Notes: generated by a model not told the origin, from the sequence alone. Positions 12,140-32,689 are shown, counted from the first letter of the stretch. The stretch is 64,000 nt of DNA from Spongospora subterranea f. sp. subterranea (GCA_049724395.1 JAUGWO010000071.1:55330-119329); one strand, 5' to 3'. A program made the numbers and translations.

Positions 12140-12555
12140 ATGTACGACAATATTCACCTGAACAATGTGAATATGCTCCACCGGTCCATAACATCGGAAT
12201 CCAGTATCCAGCCCATTCGCGCCGCAAATCCACCTCACACTCCAATGTATTGCCATTTCTCCAAGACCGCCATATTCGATGAATTCGGACGGCTTATCAA
12301 CTGCAGAGCGCTAGATAATGTCGCAATTCCCGCCCTGATCGTATTCTCAAATGGAAAGGTATAACTAATATTGGTTGATTGACAATGGCCAAACAAGTCA
12401 TGGCGCTGCAGATTGGGCTCGGCACGCCAGTACCCGCTCAGAAACTGGACAATCGTGAAGGACCGCCTCGACGGCGGAGTGGGCAAGTTTTAATGTTCGT
12501 CAATCCCCCTGCCGGTTCGTCACCCCATTCTCCTTTTTGGTATTTCGAAACCTGA
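12140..12555 (+). CDS. Putative small two-exon protein, unknown
   Basis: Exon 12140-12358 and exon 12412-12555 joined over a 53-nt GT-AG intron keep frame and give about 120 residues. Exon 1 includes the stretch PMYCHFSKTAIFDEFGRL; exon 2 is basic and Pro-rich (PPRRRSGQ). No family recognised. The stop overlaps the first base of the next gene's upstream ATG, which is unusual for a eukaryote and weakens the model: one of the two may be mis-called. Confidence 0.3.
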
Positions 12556-13014
12556 TGATCATGTCAGATCGGAGTCATATCACCCGACCGGAACTGTTCG
12601 CCATTATCCTGTTGGCGATAAACAGCCTGATCATTGTGTATTTAAGCTATGATGAGATCCCCATCCCCGTTGGATTGGGGTCAATACATGGCCAAATGGA
12701 TCCAATCATTGGTTCAGTTATCATGTTGATTGGATTAATATGTAAGAATGTTCAACGCCGATACATATCCAAAGAGAGTCATTTATCTAGAAATTACAGC
12801 CGTATTGAGCAAAGGACAGAATATACTAGCGGTATTCGTTGCAATCATGTCTGCTGTTTGCTGCTTCGACATCTTCAAGACCGACGGCGACACAGTGGTG
12901 GTCTCATTCGTTCTAGTGCTACACGCCTGCATCCTGGGCGTGGCCAACCACATCCTACATTCTCGTATGGCAATCTGGGCCCCTGTCTTCCACGATTCTC
13001 GCTCCGCTTCATAG
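12555..13014 (+). CDS. Small multi-pass membrane protein
   Basis: Exons 12555-12741 and 12800-13014 with a 58-nt intron give 133 residues. Four hydrophobic segments are visible: LFAIILLAINSLIIVYL, IIGSVIMLIGLI, NILAVFVAIMSAVCCF and VVVSFVLVLHACILGVA. The splice removes a hydrophilic out-of-frame stretch and joins two hydrophobic regions, which supports the model. Short loops and an N-terminus of about 15 polar residues suggest a small four-helix protein of an internal membrane. No family recognised. ATGs at 12555 and 12561 are both possible starts. Confidence 0.6.
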
Positions 13015-13030
13015 CCACAGGGCGATGGGC

Positions 13031-13252
13031 TCAATGGCCGGGCCCAGATCCAGGCACAATCATCGTCAGGCGATGACCACTTTTAAAGAGTGAGACGAGT
13101 TCGGATGTTCCGGCAGCGAGGGCGACAGTGCGCAGCCCTTTAGTCAGGCCTCCCTCTCTGCCAAATGTGGCCCGCGCCGCAGTGTCTATGATAGACTGGA
13201 GCAAGGCAGCGCGCCCCGTGTGTAGGCTATAACCCATTAACGCCGTTATCAT
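13031..13252 (-). CDS. Doubtful small basic/hydrophobic reading frame
   Basis: An ATG-started frame of 73 residues (MITALMGYSLHTGR..., then GLRTVALAAGTSELVSLF). It lies just 3' of the membrane protein gene on the opposite strand. It looks protein-like but has no family match and may be chance. Confidence 0.2.
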   Translation of the reverse strand: MITALMGYSLHTGRAALLQSIIDTAARATFGREGGLTKGLRTVALAAGTSELVSLFKSGHRLTMIVPGSGPGH

Positions 13253-13384
13253 AATATACACTCTCACAGTCTGCCCCTTATCCCATATTTGCCGTTCACG
13301 TCATGGATCATGTTATGTAGTGTGTTAACGATCCGATAACGAAGCGAAGATCGTGGCGTCGCTAGAGGGTGCGCGGCATAACTC

Positions 13385-15078
<1,694 letters not shown>

Positions 15079-15510
15079 CCATCCGACTGCTTTTTTTGGA
15101 GCAACCCAACTGCCTCGATGTCAATTTTACTTCTAACTATATATATTGTCAAATGATAGCTGCCTGTATGTAATACGCTCGGTGTGAATGTAGTTAAGGG
15201 GAAGTGATGCCAATTCGGTAAACAGTTATTGGTGTAATCAAGACAGAGCAGAATCCGATAATTAATGTGAGAAGCGGGTCGGTGTCCTGCCCCCTGTTAC
15301 TGTATAGGGGCTGGACCTGATATAAGAGAGGTGTGTAGCCGGAGAGCGCCGACGAGAGAGGATGCGCAATAATTAGGGCAGATCGATCAGGAGAGGAGGG
15401 AGCGGCTACACCGCTAGCGATACAGTGTGGCAGGGCAGGGGACTGACCGACCACTTGGCGCCAACCGCCCTCGCCAGACATCAACCGACTCGGGATCAGC
15501 CATATGGCCT
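15079..15510. other. Intergenic spacer between two plus-strand genes
   Basis: No coding signal. Likely holds the SNF1 3' UTR and the promoter of the carrier gene, but no TATA box or polyadenylation element stands out clearly. Confidence 0.4.
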
Positions 15511-16583
15511 ATGGAGGCCTTCGGACCACATGACCAGCAGGAGATATCATGGCGTCATCTAGACAAACACCGACTGTTCGCCTGGCAGTTTGTTGTTTTC
15601 ATGGGTATCCGTCTTGTGCTCTATCCCACGACCTTACTGAAGACGTTAGCTCAGTATCGCTCTCGAACCGCCAATTGGTAACTGATCATCGCTCAGGCAT
15701 ATTCAAGCTCGTCCATCGCTTCCATCGATCTCAGCCGTGTTTTCCTCCATATACGCGAAACACGGAATGGTCGGGTTATGGTCTGGATTCCCATCGTTAG
15801 GTAGAATATAAGGTGTACTTGGAATGATATTCTGACGGTTTCTCCTTTAGCTGTGGGACTAGTCCCATCTCAAATTGTATTCATGTCCGTTTATGAATCG
15901 GTTAAAGAGCGAATCGACGCCAAAGACCCTATTCGTTCGGGAATTGCTGGTGCCACTGCGTCATTGGCATCTCAAATTGTTATGGTGCCTGTTGACGTTG
16001 TTAGTCAATCAGTCCAGCTTCGCCATTCAAGCAGCGGTAATTTCCCGAGTTCGATCAGGTCATCTGAACTAAGTTGCCATTTTCAGTGTCGATGGCAAAA
16101 GAAATTGTTTCAAAAGAAGGTTTCAGAGGACTGTATAGAGGATTTTCAGCAAGTGCCGCTTTATATATTCCTTTTTCAGCAATATGGTGGGCGACATGTA
16201 AGATGACTCATTTTTTTAACATGGTTTGCTTGCTCATTGATTTATCAGATTCTGGCTGTCGTCGATTGGTATATTCTCGGATGGACCGGGCGTTCCCATC
16301 TCCTTCGTCGCCGTTGTCGGTTACCGACCTTGTCCTGTCGTCATGCTGTGGAGTGGCAGCCGCAACAACCGCTGTCGTGTCGACCGCTCCACTTGATCTA
16401 ATCAAGACCTTGAAACAGACGACAATGCCTGGGAAGTCTGCCCGCCAAATAGTTGCCGAACATCGTAGTATTTCAGATCTATGGAGAGGGTGCCCGGCAA
16501 GGTTAATGGGAGCGCTCCCATTCAGCGTCTTCGGTATTGCCGGATATGAATTTATCAAGCGCATGGCCACTGTTGAACAATAA
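15511..16583 (+). CDS. Mitochondrial carrier, SLC25A44-like
   Basis: Inner-membrane solute carrier; human SLC25A44 moves branched-chain amino acids, so that substrate is possible but unproven here. Exons 15511-15644, 15697-15800, 15851-16036, 16087-16197, 16249-16583; introns 50-52 nt; 289 residues. The three-fold carrier repeat is visible through its signature helices: YPTTLLKT, VPVDVVSQSVQ and APLDLIKTLKQ. The match to SLC25A44 rests on the N-terminal HLDKHRLFAWQF, RGFSASAALYIPFSAIWWAT in repeat two and the GYEFIKR end. The first signature lacks the usual acidic residue, as it does in SLC25A44 itself. The frame is open upstream, but 15511 is the first suitable ATG. Confidence 0.9.
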
Positions 16584-16745
16584 TTCTGACAAATGATTAG
16601 TATTATCAGCAGGCAGTGTCCCCAGCATTCATTGTGATGGATTGTGCTAGACAATACTTGTGTTGTTCGCACAATGCAGATATATCTACCTAATATATTA
16701 TCATTCATTGCTTAAATAATGAAGTTTTTGGTCTTCAACAATAAC

Positions 16746-19700
16746 TTAGTTTTCTTGCAGTCGTGATATATTTCGTTGAATCCCATGGTCAATGTACTTT
16801 TTCCACCACGTCGTCAAAACTCGCCGCTTTATAATGATTCCTTCTTTGCAGATTCGCAGGATCCTGGCCTGTTCCTGGCTTTGCCTCCAACGGTGAAACA
16901 CCTGATTATACTGTCGTAGGTCATTGAATATGCATGCATAGCGATCTTGGCGCCTTCTCAACAACAGCTCTTTCTGCACCCTGTCAAATCGAATCTTGGT
17001 CTGGTGTCGATCCTGGGCATACACAAGGGGCAGTGTATACCAATGCGCCAACGCCCGTTTCAAGGTCTCTGTCCGTTTCATCGTCGATTCCATCATTTTT
17101 GTGTAATTTTGCCAACAAACCATAGCCTCGTGTAGTGCTAGTTTGGCCCAATTCGAGACCAGGAGTCGAATCAAATAGTGCCACTTCCAAACACGGAAAC
17201 AACTACTCGTTTGACGTTTTTTACATGTTCTGATCGCGTTCCACAGTGATTTCATTGCTTGAAATGCTAGAAATACCAATTGATACCGTCGTCCCTGCTG
17301 AATTGTCAACGTATTTTTTCGCCACTGTCGTGCTTTTTTCCAAACGGCGAATGCCATTGTACTTGTTAATCTCGCATCGAGTTTCGCCTGGAGATCTAGA
17401 CGCAATACAGCGTGGAATTCTCTTCTGTTGTGCACAATGCGGTGCCATTCCCTTATCCATAAAGCTTTCTTACTAATCCGCATCGTGCTCGTCCATTTCT
17501 TCCAGATCCGTTCCATAATCACTCTTATCCGGTCATCACGGTATTCCTTTGATAATGCATACATTCGACACAAACTGGCATAGAGACTAGTCATTTGCCG
17601 ATAAGAAGAAAGTAGCAGGTTACGTCGTATGTGATGAATAAAGCGCCATCGCCTTATTATGGTCAAATACAGCTTTACCCTAGACTGATCGCGAAACTTG
17701 TTCAGATCAACGGATCGTTGGCAAACCTGTCGCCATCTGAAAAAAAGATTGCGCTTCCATATCTGAACAGATATCAAACGGCGTCGCCAATAACGGAAAC
17801 GCCATAGCAGACAGCGACGACGAGATAGTTGGCGATAAGTCATGTGCTGTTTGAGAAGGCCCTTCCATTCGTGAAAATGACGTTCACGAGCCCGAAATAG
17901 TGAATGAATTCGATATTGGCAAATCAATTTCAGTCGTTTCATTGTTCGTCTCCAAATCCGGAGCGTCGTCCGAATGATTGATGCGTTCTTCGCAGATTTG
18001 AAACGGAAAAGAGAACGTGATCGGGGAAATGATAATTCTCCAGACAGAAAGCGCCTTTCTCTGTTGGCATATGCGATGATGGAGATGAGCTAGAGCCATA
18101 ACCGCATCGTGTACCTCATCAGCATCTTCAATGATTGGAGAATCAATCATCAAAACACGATCCGCATCTTTCGAATCGATCGCTATCGGGGCAACGACGC
18201 TGATAGGTTTTGAATCTTTTAGTGATGAATTACACTCTTGCGGTATGGTTTCAGAGTTTCCATGACGCATCAATGGAAGCCGTTTCTGACTTTCTGAAAC
18301 GTCTTGGGAAGTGCCTCCACAAATTTCTTGGCGTATTTGGGGCTTATGCTCCGAGTTCTGAACGATCTTCAGATTTAAATTCTGGTGTCGTTCCTGGAGC
18401 ACTTTCGGGCTGTTTCTTTGCTCAGCTAGTTTCGGATTAACATCTTGATTTAGTGAACAATTTTCATCCTGATATGATAGCGTGAGAGCACTATGTTTGT
18501 GGAAAGTGTTCTTGCCAACTAAATGCTCTTCCTTAGTCTGGGACAATGCACTGTTCCATCGGCTAAACCAAAACCTTGTCCTACGATTCCTTATGGTATC
18601 GGATTTGCCCCGAATGTTGAGCCTCCTGACTGCGAACGGTCTCCATCGCAATAGAGCTGAATGCTTTGCCCTTCTTGTTCTCCATCCATCAACCGCCCTA
18701 GCAATCAATCTGTCCTTCATACATTTGTCCCAAGCATCCGCCCAACCCTTGATCGATTTCCACAGCAAAATCCGGCGATGTCTTAAAGAAGCTCGATACA
18801 GCCGGTCCTGGTATTGGAACGATTTCTGCCAAACGATCATAGCTGATGTGATGGATCGACTCCTTACGTACAGGACCAGCTTGTACGCTAAACGCAAACC
18901 ATGTAATCCTGATTGCAGAAGACATTTGTTGTAAAAATCTTGAGAAAATCGAATTTGCCGATTTAGGCGATGCCAGTTGACCATATGGCGTCGACGTGAT
19001 CGAACTCTTCGACGAAACTGAATCTTCCAAAGACCGATCAGCCGCGTCTTGGAGCGATTCTGAGCGTCCAGGACAAAGACCGAGACGCGCTGATGAAGTA
19101 AATGTGCGGAAATCCACGATTTCAGCGAACGAGCTGAACGATGACGATGACGGAAACGATCCGCTTTTCGGCTCATGAGTCGACGAATGTGAATCCAGGC
19201 AAACCAATAGCGGCGAACACAATTCGCGTTACGTAAAGAGAGCTGAACATGAATCATTTTGACGACTCGCGATATCTGTGATAATGAACGGAGCAGAAGG
19301 GACCGGTTTCTAATTTGTCCAATCGACGCAAACTGTTGGCGACGACTGATTTGCAGAACTAGAAATGCAGTCATTCCTGTTCGAATACGCCTGGAGCGAC
19401 AATGGTAATCGGCTCGATGAAGAGATATTTGAATGGTGAGCGTTACTTTCCAGTTCATCATGCGGGTTCGCAAGCAATGAAGCTCGCAAAGGGATCGAAT
19501 TCGCCAGATGGCAAAGAGCCGATGGAGAAGACAAGGGGTTAACCGACGCAGGATTTTGACCACGTAATACTGCAATTTCCACCGATTGAAACTGTCATGA
19601 ACTCGTCTACGATATGATTTGAGAATAAACCTGGACCTACTGGCCCAAGATTGAAACTGTGAACGAATTTGGCGTCTACAATGGTATTGATGTCTCCAAA

Positions 19701-19788
19701 CAAATAAGCATTGATATCGTAAATGCCATTGACGGAAACCGGAAGCCGCCGATAATCTAGCATTGAATGATTTGTCAACGCCATCCAT
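16746..19788 (-). CDS. Sfi1-like Trp-repeat protein 1 (centrin-binding type), 994 residues
   Basis: Exons 18046-19788 and 16746-17987 with a 58-nt GT-AG intron. The protein is extremely rich in Arg, Trp, His and Gln, with Trp recurring about every 20-35 residues in contexts such as ALSVWRI, RLIGLWKIQF, WHYLIRLLV and RALAHWYTL. That is the pattern of Sfi1-family repeats, long helices that bind centrin along their length at the centrosome or basal body. A hydrophilic acidic linker near the exon 1 end separates two blocks of repeats. Length is similar to yeast Sfi1 (946 residues). The start is the ATG at 19788; a further 5' exon cannot be excluded. Function by pattern, not by close sequence match. 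A second such gene lies 4 kb away. Confidence 0.7.
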
Positions 19789-20178
19789 TCAACAGCGATG
19801 CGCAGGAACCTTATCCCCGAGCATTTGCTACTGGAGAGCGACGGGTCGGGAACTGAATGGAGGCAATGGAAGGGTTAAAAAAGGGGGTGAAGCGCTGTGG
19901 CAATGGGGAAGGGGTGAAGAAGAGGGTGAAGCCTGTCGTGCCACAACACCTGAATGAGGGCAATGGGAAGGGGAGGGGTCAGACAGGGGGTCAACAGGGT
20001 GCGCCCTCTTGGTGTTACTGGTGTGTTGTAGTGTCAGTGACCTCAGTGAGGTTGACATGGTTGGGAGCAGAGGGTATGTATGACAATCAACGGTCACCGT
20101 CACCGACAGGACTACATCCTCAAATGACTAATCATCACAGCAACAAAATCGGCATTACTGTGTAGACGAATACGAGTT
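19789..20178. other. Purine-rich intergenic spacer
   Basis: The plus strand from about 19855 to 19995 is markedly G/A-rich, with short irregular repeats of the type ggggtgaag and caatggggaagg. It lies immediately upstream of the Sfi1-like gene and downstream of PWP1, so it may hold promoter or UTR sequence. No gene. Confidence 0.4.
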
Positions 20179-21459
20179 TTATGTTTTTTTGCCAAATCGA
20201 CTATCAACCTCGGGATTTTCATCAATATGCCACAAGGCGAGAACTCCATGAGAACCAGCTGCGGCAAGCAATAACGAATTTTCGGTGTTGAAGTCAACGG
20301 AAAATACTTCACCAACTTTCAGGTCCTTCTCGCAAACAAGGTCTTGGGTCAGCGTCGAGATGTCCCAGACCTTGACGAGCTTATCAGTTCCTCCAGTAGC
20401 GATCAATCCTGGCGATGCCGAACTAAAACTGAGCGCCGTACACGATTCGGAATGGGCCGTCCATGAGAGAAGTTTGGCCGCATCGCCAGATCCACGACGA
20501 ACGTCGATAATGGAGACGGATCCATCTTCAGCAGTAACTGCTACGATTGCAGGATTTGATGGATTCCATAAAGTTTGTTCGACGTCGGCGTTGACGGTGA
20601 ATGAGAGCGAGGCGTCACCAGAGCGAGTATCAGTGATAATGACCTTTCTGTCGTACCCTCCAGATAATAAAATAGGGGATTCCGCTGGATGCCAAGCAAG
20701 GGATTGCACCTTCTCATTGTGATGACGCAGAACGTCAACTGGACCGTTACCGATATTGCCAAGATCCCATATCGCTATCGTCTTGTCGGCAGATCCGGAT
20801 GCCAGTCGCGATCGCTGGATCGGTTGCCATGATAAGGACATGACCGCATCTTTATGGTGACCGGATAGAACGCAAATAGGCTCCAATACATCAATTACGT
20901 CCAGGTTCCAGATCTCGATTTCGGGCTGGAATGTGCCAACGGCCACGAACGAGCCTTGGACAGTTGGGGAACGAGGATCACAGTTCATCCATTGTAGACA
21001 GAGTGGGAACGAAGGAACGGTAAAATCATGATGAACGAATAACGATCCGGTATTGCTATCATACACATGCATCTCTAACGAAAATTCATCATCTTCTGAC
21101 CGGCAAATAATACAGACGTTGTCCGAATCTTTGAGCTCATAGTCCTCCATATCCGATAGATCAGACAGGTCTTCAGCATCCATCTCTTCATCGTCACCAT
21201 CCAGTTCAGCATCGTCCTCGTCTGGTACGTTCTGACATGGTGCTGTCTCCTCATCGTAGTTATCCAGGTCTAAAGCGTCCAGGAACTCATTTTGCGAGAG
21301 CAGCTCCATGGATCTGATTTTCCCCGTTTTTGTCTCGGGTTCAGAATCGCGGTTCTCGACTTTGTTCTGAGCAGCCAACATTTCCTCAGGCGAGATTTCA
21401 TATCTTTCAGGCACCTTCTGGCAAGCCCCAGCAGGGATCCACCGTACACACGATATCAT
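20179..21459 (-). CDS. PWP1-like WD40 protein (ribosome biogenesis)
   Basis: Nucleolar WD40 protein needed for rRNA processing in yeast and animals. Single exon, 426 residues from the ATG at 21459. I chose that ATG because it starts MISCVRWIPAGACQKVPERY, the family's N-terminus; the open frame upstream is not conserved. An acidic stretch (DEDDAELDGDDEEMDAED) follows, then DNVCIICRSEDDEFSLEMHV and VHHDFTVPSFPL as in PWP1. At least five WD repeats follow (VGTFQPEIEIWNLD, LASGSADKTIAIWDL, LLSGGYDRKVIITDT, GLIATGGTDKLVKVWD, LLAAAGSHGVLALW). The order matches human PWP1, although the protein is shorter. Confidence 0.92.
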   Translation of the reverse strand: MISCVRWIPAGACQKVPERYEISPEEMLAAQNKVENRDSEPETKTGKIRSMELLSQNEFLDALDLDNYDEETAPCQNVPDEDDAELDGDDEEMDAEDLSDLSDMEDYELKDSDNVCIICRSEDDEFSLEMHVYDSNTGSLFVHHDFTVPSFPLCLQWMNCDPRSPTVQGSFVAVGTFQPEIEIWNLDVIDVLEPICVLSGHHKDAVMSLSWQPIQRSRLASGSADKTIAIWDLGNIGNGPVDVLRHHNEKVQSLAWHPAESPILLSGGYDRKVIITDTRSGDASLSFTVNADVEQTLWNPSNPAIVAVTAEDGSVSIIDVRRGSGDAAKLLSWTAHSESCTALSFSSASPGLIATGGTDKLVKVWDISTLTQDLVCEKDLKVGEVFSVDFNTENSLLLAAAGSHGVLALWHIDENPEVDSRFGKKT

Positions 21460-21575
21460 GGTGGTCTGAGTCAAGTTTCCCTGAACAAGTTCAAGCCTTT
21501 CTACGGACTCCGTCACGGAGATCATGACCTCGCAAATTACCACACGAGAATTTCGAGTTTTTTTTTTGAATTTGT

Positions 21576-22069
21576 TTATGGTCGCGGAGTTGGCGTATCT
21601 TCGGGATTGGTGGTTCGCCTTTTCTTTGGTTGCTGTAATCGGCAAGCGGTTAAACTATAACCTGGTGGGATGCATGGCCAAAAGTAAGGTCCGAAGGGAG
21701 GAGGTTCACTCGTCCTGAGAACGTTAGTAAAAATTGGGACATTCCGTGAGTATATTGGTTGTTAACTAACCACCATCCGTAAGCTATTTGGGGAGGCTGC
21801 TCGAACAGTGATTTTTGTGGGGAACGAGGGGCACTAAGGCCCAGAGGAGTTCCTAATCGTGGGTTGACGGTAGATAGGCGCGGTCTTCGCTTATCTACCG
21901 AATTACTTGGGCCAGGCGAAAACAGGGGAGAAAACGGGATAGTTGGGACGGGACCTGTCTGATTCAGACCGGGTTCTGGGTTACGGTTCTGATTGTTTGT
22001 GGATGTTGGCGACGGGCAAGGTGATGGATGGGACAGCCCACCTATATCACAAACAGGATTGAAGTTCAT
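21576..22069 (-). CDS. Small Pro-rich protein with basic tail, unknown
   Basis: Exons 21771-22069 and 21576-21714 with a 56-nt GT-AG intron give 145 residues. The first half is Pro/Ser/Asn-rich and probably disordered (PSPCPSPTSTNNQN, PTIPFSPLFSPGPS). The join produces IAYGWWTSEPPPFGPYFWPC, an aromatic/Pro-rich motif. The end is QQPKKRRTTNPED, a likely nuclear signal. The ATG at 22069 is clean and both exons keep one frame. No family recognised. It lies 117 bp upstream of PWP1 on the same strand. Confidence 0.5.
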
Positions 22070-29656
<7,587 letters not shown>

Positions 29657-29724
29657 TTTTTGAACCATGCTCAATATCTAATATATGTATTTATTATTGT
29701 TCTTCATCGTTGATCCAATGCAAC

Positions 29725-31100
29725 TTATCCGTCCCCAATGTAAGGCGTCGTTTGGCATCTCAAGCTGATATCTCCTTCGGCTGACAGCTCCCAAACGCTA
29801 ACAAATCCGTTTGCGCACCCCATATAAATAGTGTCTTTTCTGGGATATGATCATTTGTCGATCTGTCAGTATGCGGTTGAAACTCTTGATCAAATTACCT
29901 CACCGTTTTCCGTCAAAGCATAAAGACGTACAATACGACGAATCTGGTCGCGATTGTGAAGAAATGCATTGTGCCGTCAACGAGTCCCATATCCTGATGC
30001 TTTGATCTGATCATGCATCAATTCTTCCAATATTGTTTCCCTAAAGCAGATGCCTTCCAACCTTTTCCTGTCGATACCAACCTATACAGTTAGATGGCAG
30101 TGGGGTTCTCAGTCTTCGGAATTGGGCGCCTGCAAAACTGATTTTTACCTTTCAGAGTGCGGAGCGAATGAGCATGCACGAACGGATTGCTCATGACCAT
30201 AGAAAACTCGTATCTCTCGAGCCATACGAAGATCCCAGAGCTTCAGCACGCACGCTTCGGGATTGAATCCATTGTATCCCGTCAAAATCGTATTTCCGTC
30301 TTGACTTGTTGCGCAACACAACTTATTTCAGTTCAGTTCAAAATCACGGAACCAGGGAATTTATCATTGTTGTGCTCACAGCAAAATCGCTCCCGATTCG
30401 GAATTGGTGCACGATATTAGCAGTTCGAGAATCCCATATACGAGCATTGAGATCCTCGCTACATTGAACAACGAGCTCCGTGTTGGGAATCCAGTTTAGA
30501 CAAGTGACGACATTCAGGTTGACGTCTGACGAACGCAATCGTGTTCGTGTATTAAGATCCCAAAACGAGACATGGTAATCGCGAGACCCTGAGCAGAGTG
30601 TTGACCCATCTAAGTACTGATCAGTCAAGGCAGGTGAGAATATGGACGCCCTCACCATGATTAAGATCAATGGTCTGGATCGTTAGGCGATGAGCGTCGT
30701 TGATGATCGCCACAGCTTCATCCTGGGATTCTGTCCATATTCTGATTGATTTATCTCGCGAGCACGAAATCACTGATCCAGATTTTGCAGAGTAAACGAC
30801 CTGAAAGCAGTCGAGATAATCGGTTAGGAAATGAGTTTGAACCTAGCTGGGCAGAACCTTGTTGACGCACGCCTCATGACCTTTCCATGTTTTCAATATC
30901 TGATCGTCGAGCCAGTTATATAAACAAATGGAGCGGTCGTTAGAGCAGGAAACGACCGTGTTTTCTTGACCCCCATAGCATATATCAAAGATGACGTCTC
31001 TGTGGAGCTGGGTCTTCAAGAAGTTGCTCGGGTCAGATTGGTGTGCAGCCAGATACGGCTTGTTGAGGTTATAAGGGTGACAAGGGCAGATATTGCCCAT
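29725..31100 (-). CDS. WDR31-like WD40 protein, seven exons
   Basis: Exons 30858-31100, 30656-30800, 30380-30609, 30149-30321, 30062-30081 (20 nt), 29904-30006, 29725-29839; total 1029 nt, 342 residues, phases all consistent. The best family signature is NVVTCLNWIPNTELVVQCSE followed by IWDSR, which parallels human WDR31. Other WD blades read VVSCSNDRSICLYNW, VISCSRDKSIRIW, TLCSGSRDYHVSFWDL, TGYNGFNPEACVLKLWDL and STGKDQSIRIWDS. The last blade is CANGFVSVWEL. The protein begins MGNICPC, a typical N-myristoylation plus palmitoylation signal; human WDR31 also begins MG. WDR31 has been tied to ciliary function in animals. The 20-nt exon is needed to keep frame. Confidence 0.85.
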
Positions 31101-31453
31101 AATCTAAGGACCCCAAAGGTGTGTTGGAATACGATAGTGAGACAGGGCTGCAGTCTGTTAAGACGGAACCGACCAGACCACCCATATCGACCGCCACCTC
31201 TCCTGCTCAATATGTTGTCATCATTGGCTTTCAAATTCATTTCTGATGAGCAGGTTGCAGCAATTGATTCCCAGTTCTTGGAAATTCCTAGATCCGGGAT
31301 GTACTTCCAGGTTATCACGCCAATTCCGAGTCTGTATTTGAGCACACAAATGACGCTTTTGAATTACAACACTATTACTTGATCATCCCTTTTAGAATTT
31401 ATTAAGGGCCGATCGGTATTGACATTAAAATTCTTTGAATGCGAAATTGCTCA
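31101..31453. other. Intergenic spacer between two minus-strand genes
   Basis: Presumably carries the WDR31 promoter and the 3' end of the next gene. No coding signal of its own. Confidence 0.4.
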
Positions 31454-32348
31454 TCATCGGTCAGTGAGAAACTGTAGCTTTTTGAAAATCATGGCTTTGA
31501 TCGCGTCCAAATTGATAATATCTACAGACGCAAGCGTAAAAACCGATACGGCTATTGCTAAACCGATTAATGCTAAAGCCTTCACACAGCCTCCGCCTTG
31601 TGTTGAACGTGTGCTTGCTCGAGTTTGTTTGAAAGTTTTCGCATTCTTCTTTGACTGACCACCAGACAGCTTTGGTGTTGCCGCGGGAGCGGGCTGAGAT
31701 TTTTTTGGAGTTTTCACCGACGGCTGCGCCCGAGCAGGTGGCAGTTCTTAAGAGTACCATCAATAAAAGATATATACGAGCAATATTGAAGTAATCCCTA
31801 CCTTTGAACACCTCCACGAGAAACACTTGATCTTTTACAACTTTAAAGACATCGCCTTGATCAGATATAAAGTCACCCAGCGGACCCAACGAACTCCTGC
31901 GATAATGATGATTAAGGAGATTGATAGAACACATGCATTTTTCTTACTTGAATTTCTTATTCCACGACTGCTTCGTAATTGCCATTACTCTTTCACCAAT
32001 TGCCGCAACCGACAATGAATTCGATGTAGGAGGAAGATTGGTTAAAACCGAACGAATAAACTCGGTAACTTCTTGCTTGTTAGTCAGTTTGACTTTGGTG
32101 AAGCTTTTAGGTTTTGCTTCGCTGTTCTTCTTGCCCGACTGCCCTTTGTTGTCATCGGCCGCAGGATTATTTTCGGAATGGACGACTGAACTCTTCTTGG
32201 CCGACGTATCATGTTTGGCAGCAGGTACAGCAGCGCCGCTGCTGGTTTTCGAGTTGTTCGCCGCCCTGGTCGACTCGGGCTTCACTTTCTTCTTGCTCTT
32301 GGACTTGACGACCTGCCATTCGCCCTCATTATGATCCATTGCGCTCAT
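31454..32348 (-). CDS. Putative LOTUS/winged-helix protein with C-terminal membrane anchor
   Basis: Exons 31948-32348, 31802-31896, 31454-31746; introns 51 and 55 nt; 262 residues from the ATG at 32348 (in-frame ATGs at 32405 and 32339 also exist). It begins with GEWQVVKSKSKKK and a long Lys/Ser/Ala-rich, probably disordered region. A folded domain of about 70 residues follows (QEVTEFIRSVLTNLP, GERVMAITKQSWNKKF, SSLGPLGDFISDQGDVFKVV). Its helix pattern resembles an OST-HTH/LOTUS winged helix, but this is tentative. After a basic linker, CVKALALIGLAIAVSVFTLA forms one hydrophobic helix close to the C-terminus, suggesting tail-anchored insertion in the ER or another membrane. If right, this would place a nucleic-acid-type domain on the cytosolic face of a membrane. 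Confidence 0.65.
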
Positions 32349-32689
32349 CGATCTACTGTGATCGGATTCCTTTGTCGAATATCGGTGTGGGGAATAATCC
32401 AACATAGGTACACCCCGCAGATCCGACTGGTGAAGGCCCCAATCGGCTCAGGACCCTGTCAGATTACAGGCCGCGCGCAATTGAACTGGACGGATGCCTA
32501 CTGAGCGCGTCTGTCGCCCTGCGTATCATTCCGATATTAATAGCGGCGTCACTGACATTGGAACTGCACTAATAATAAACGGCATCGAACTGATTGATCT
32601 CGGGCACTGCTGGTTGTATTTATTGCCGCGGGGTAATACAGGATGCGATCGATCCTGTGTACAGCTGGCGTTAATGCTTCGGTAAGTGC
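32349..32689. promoter_or_regulatory. Divergent intergenic region
   Basis: Separates the divergently transcribed LOTUS-like gene (-) and the FAM227 gene (+), so both promoters must lie here. No TATA box stands out on either side. Confidence 0.4.

Noticed and set aside
31016-31345. 109-codon minus-strand frame just upstream of WDR31
   Set aside because: It overlaps the WDR31 first exon in another frame and lacks motifs; more likely promoter or 5' UTR sequence.
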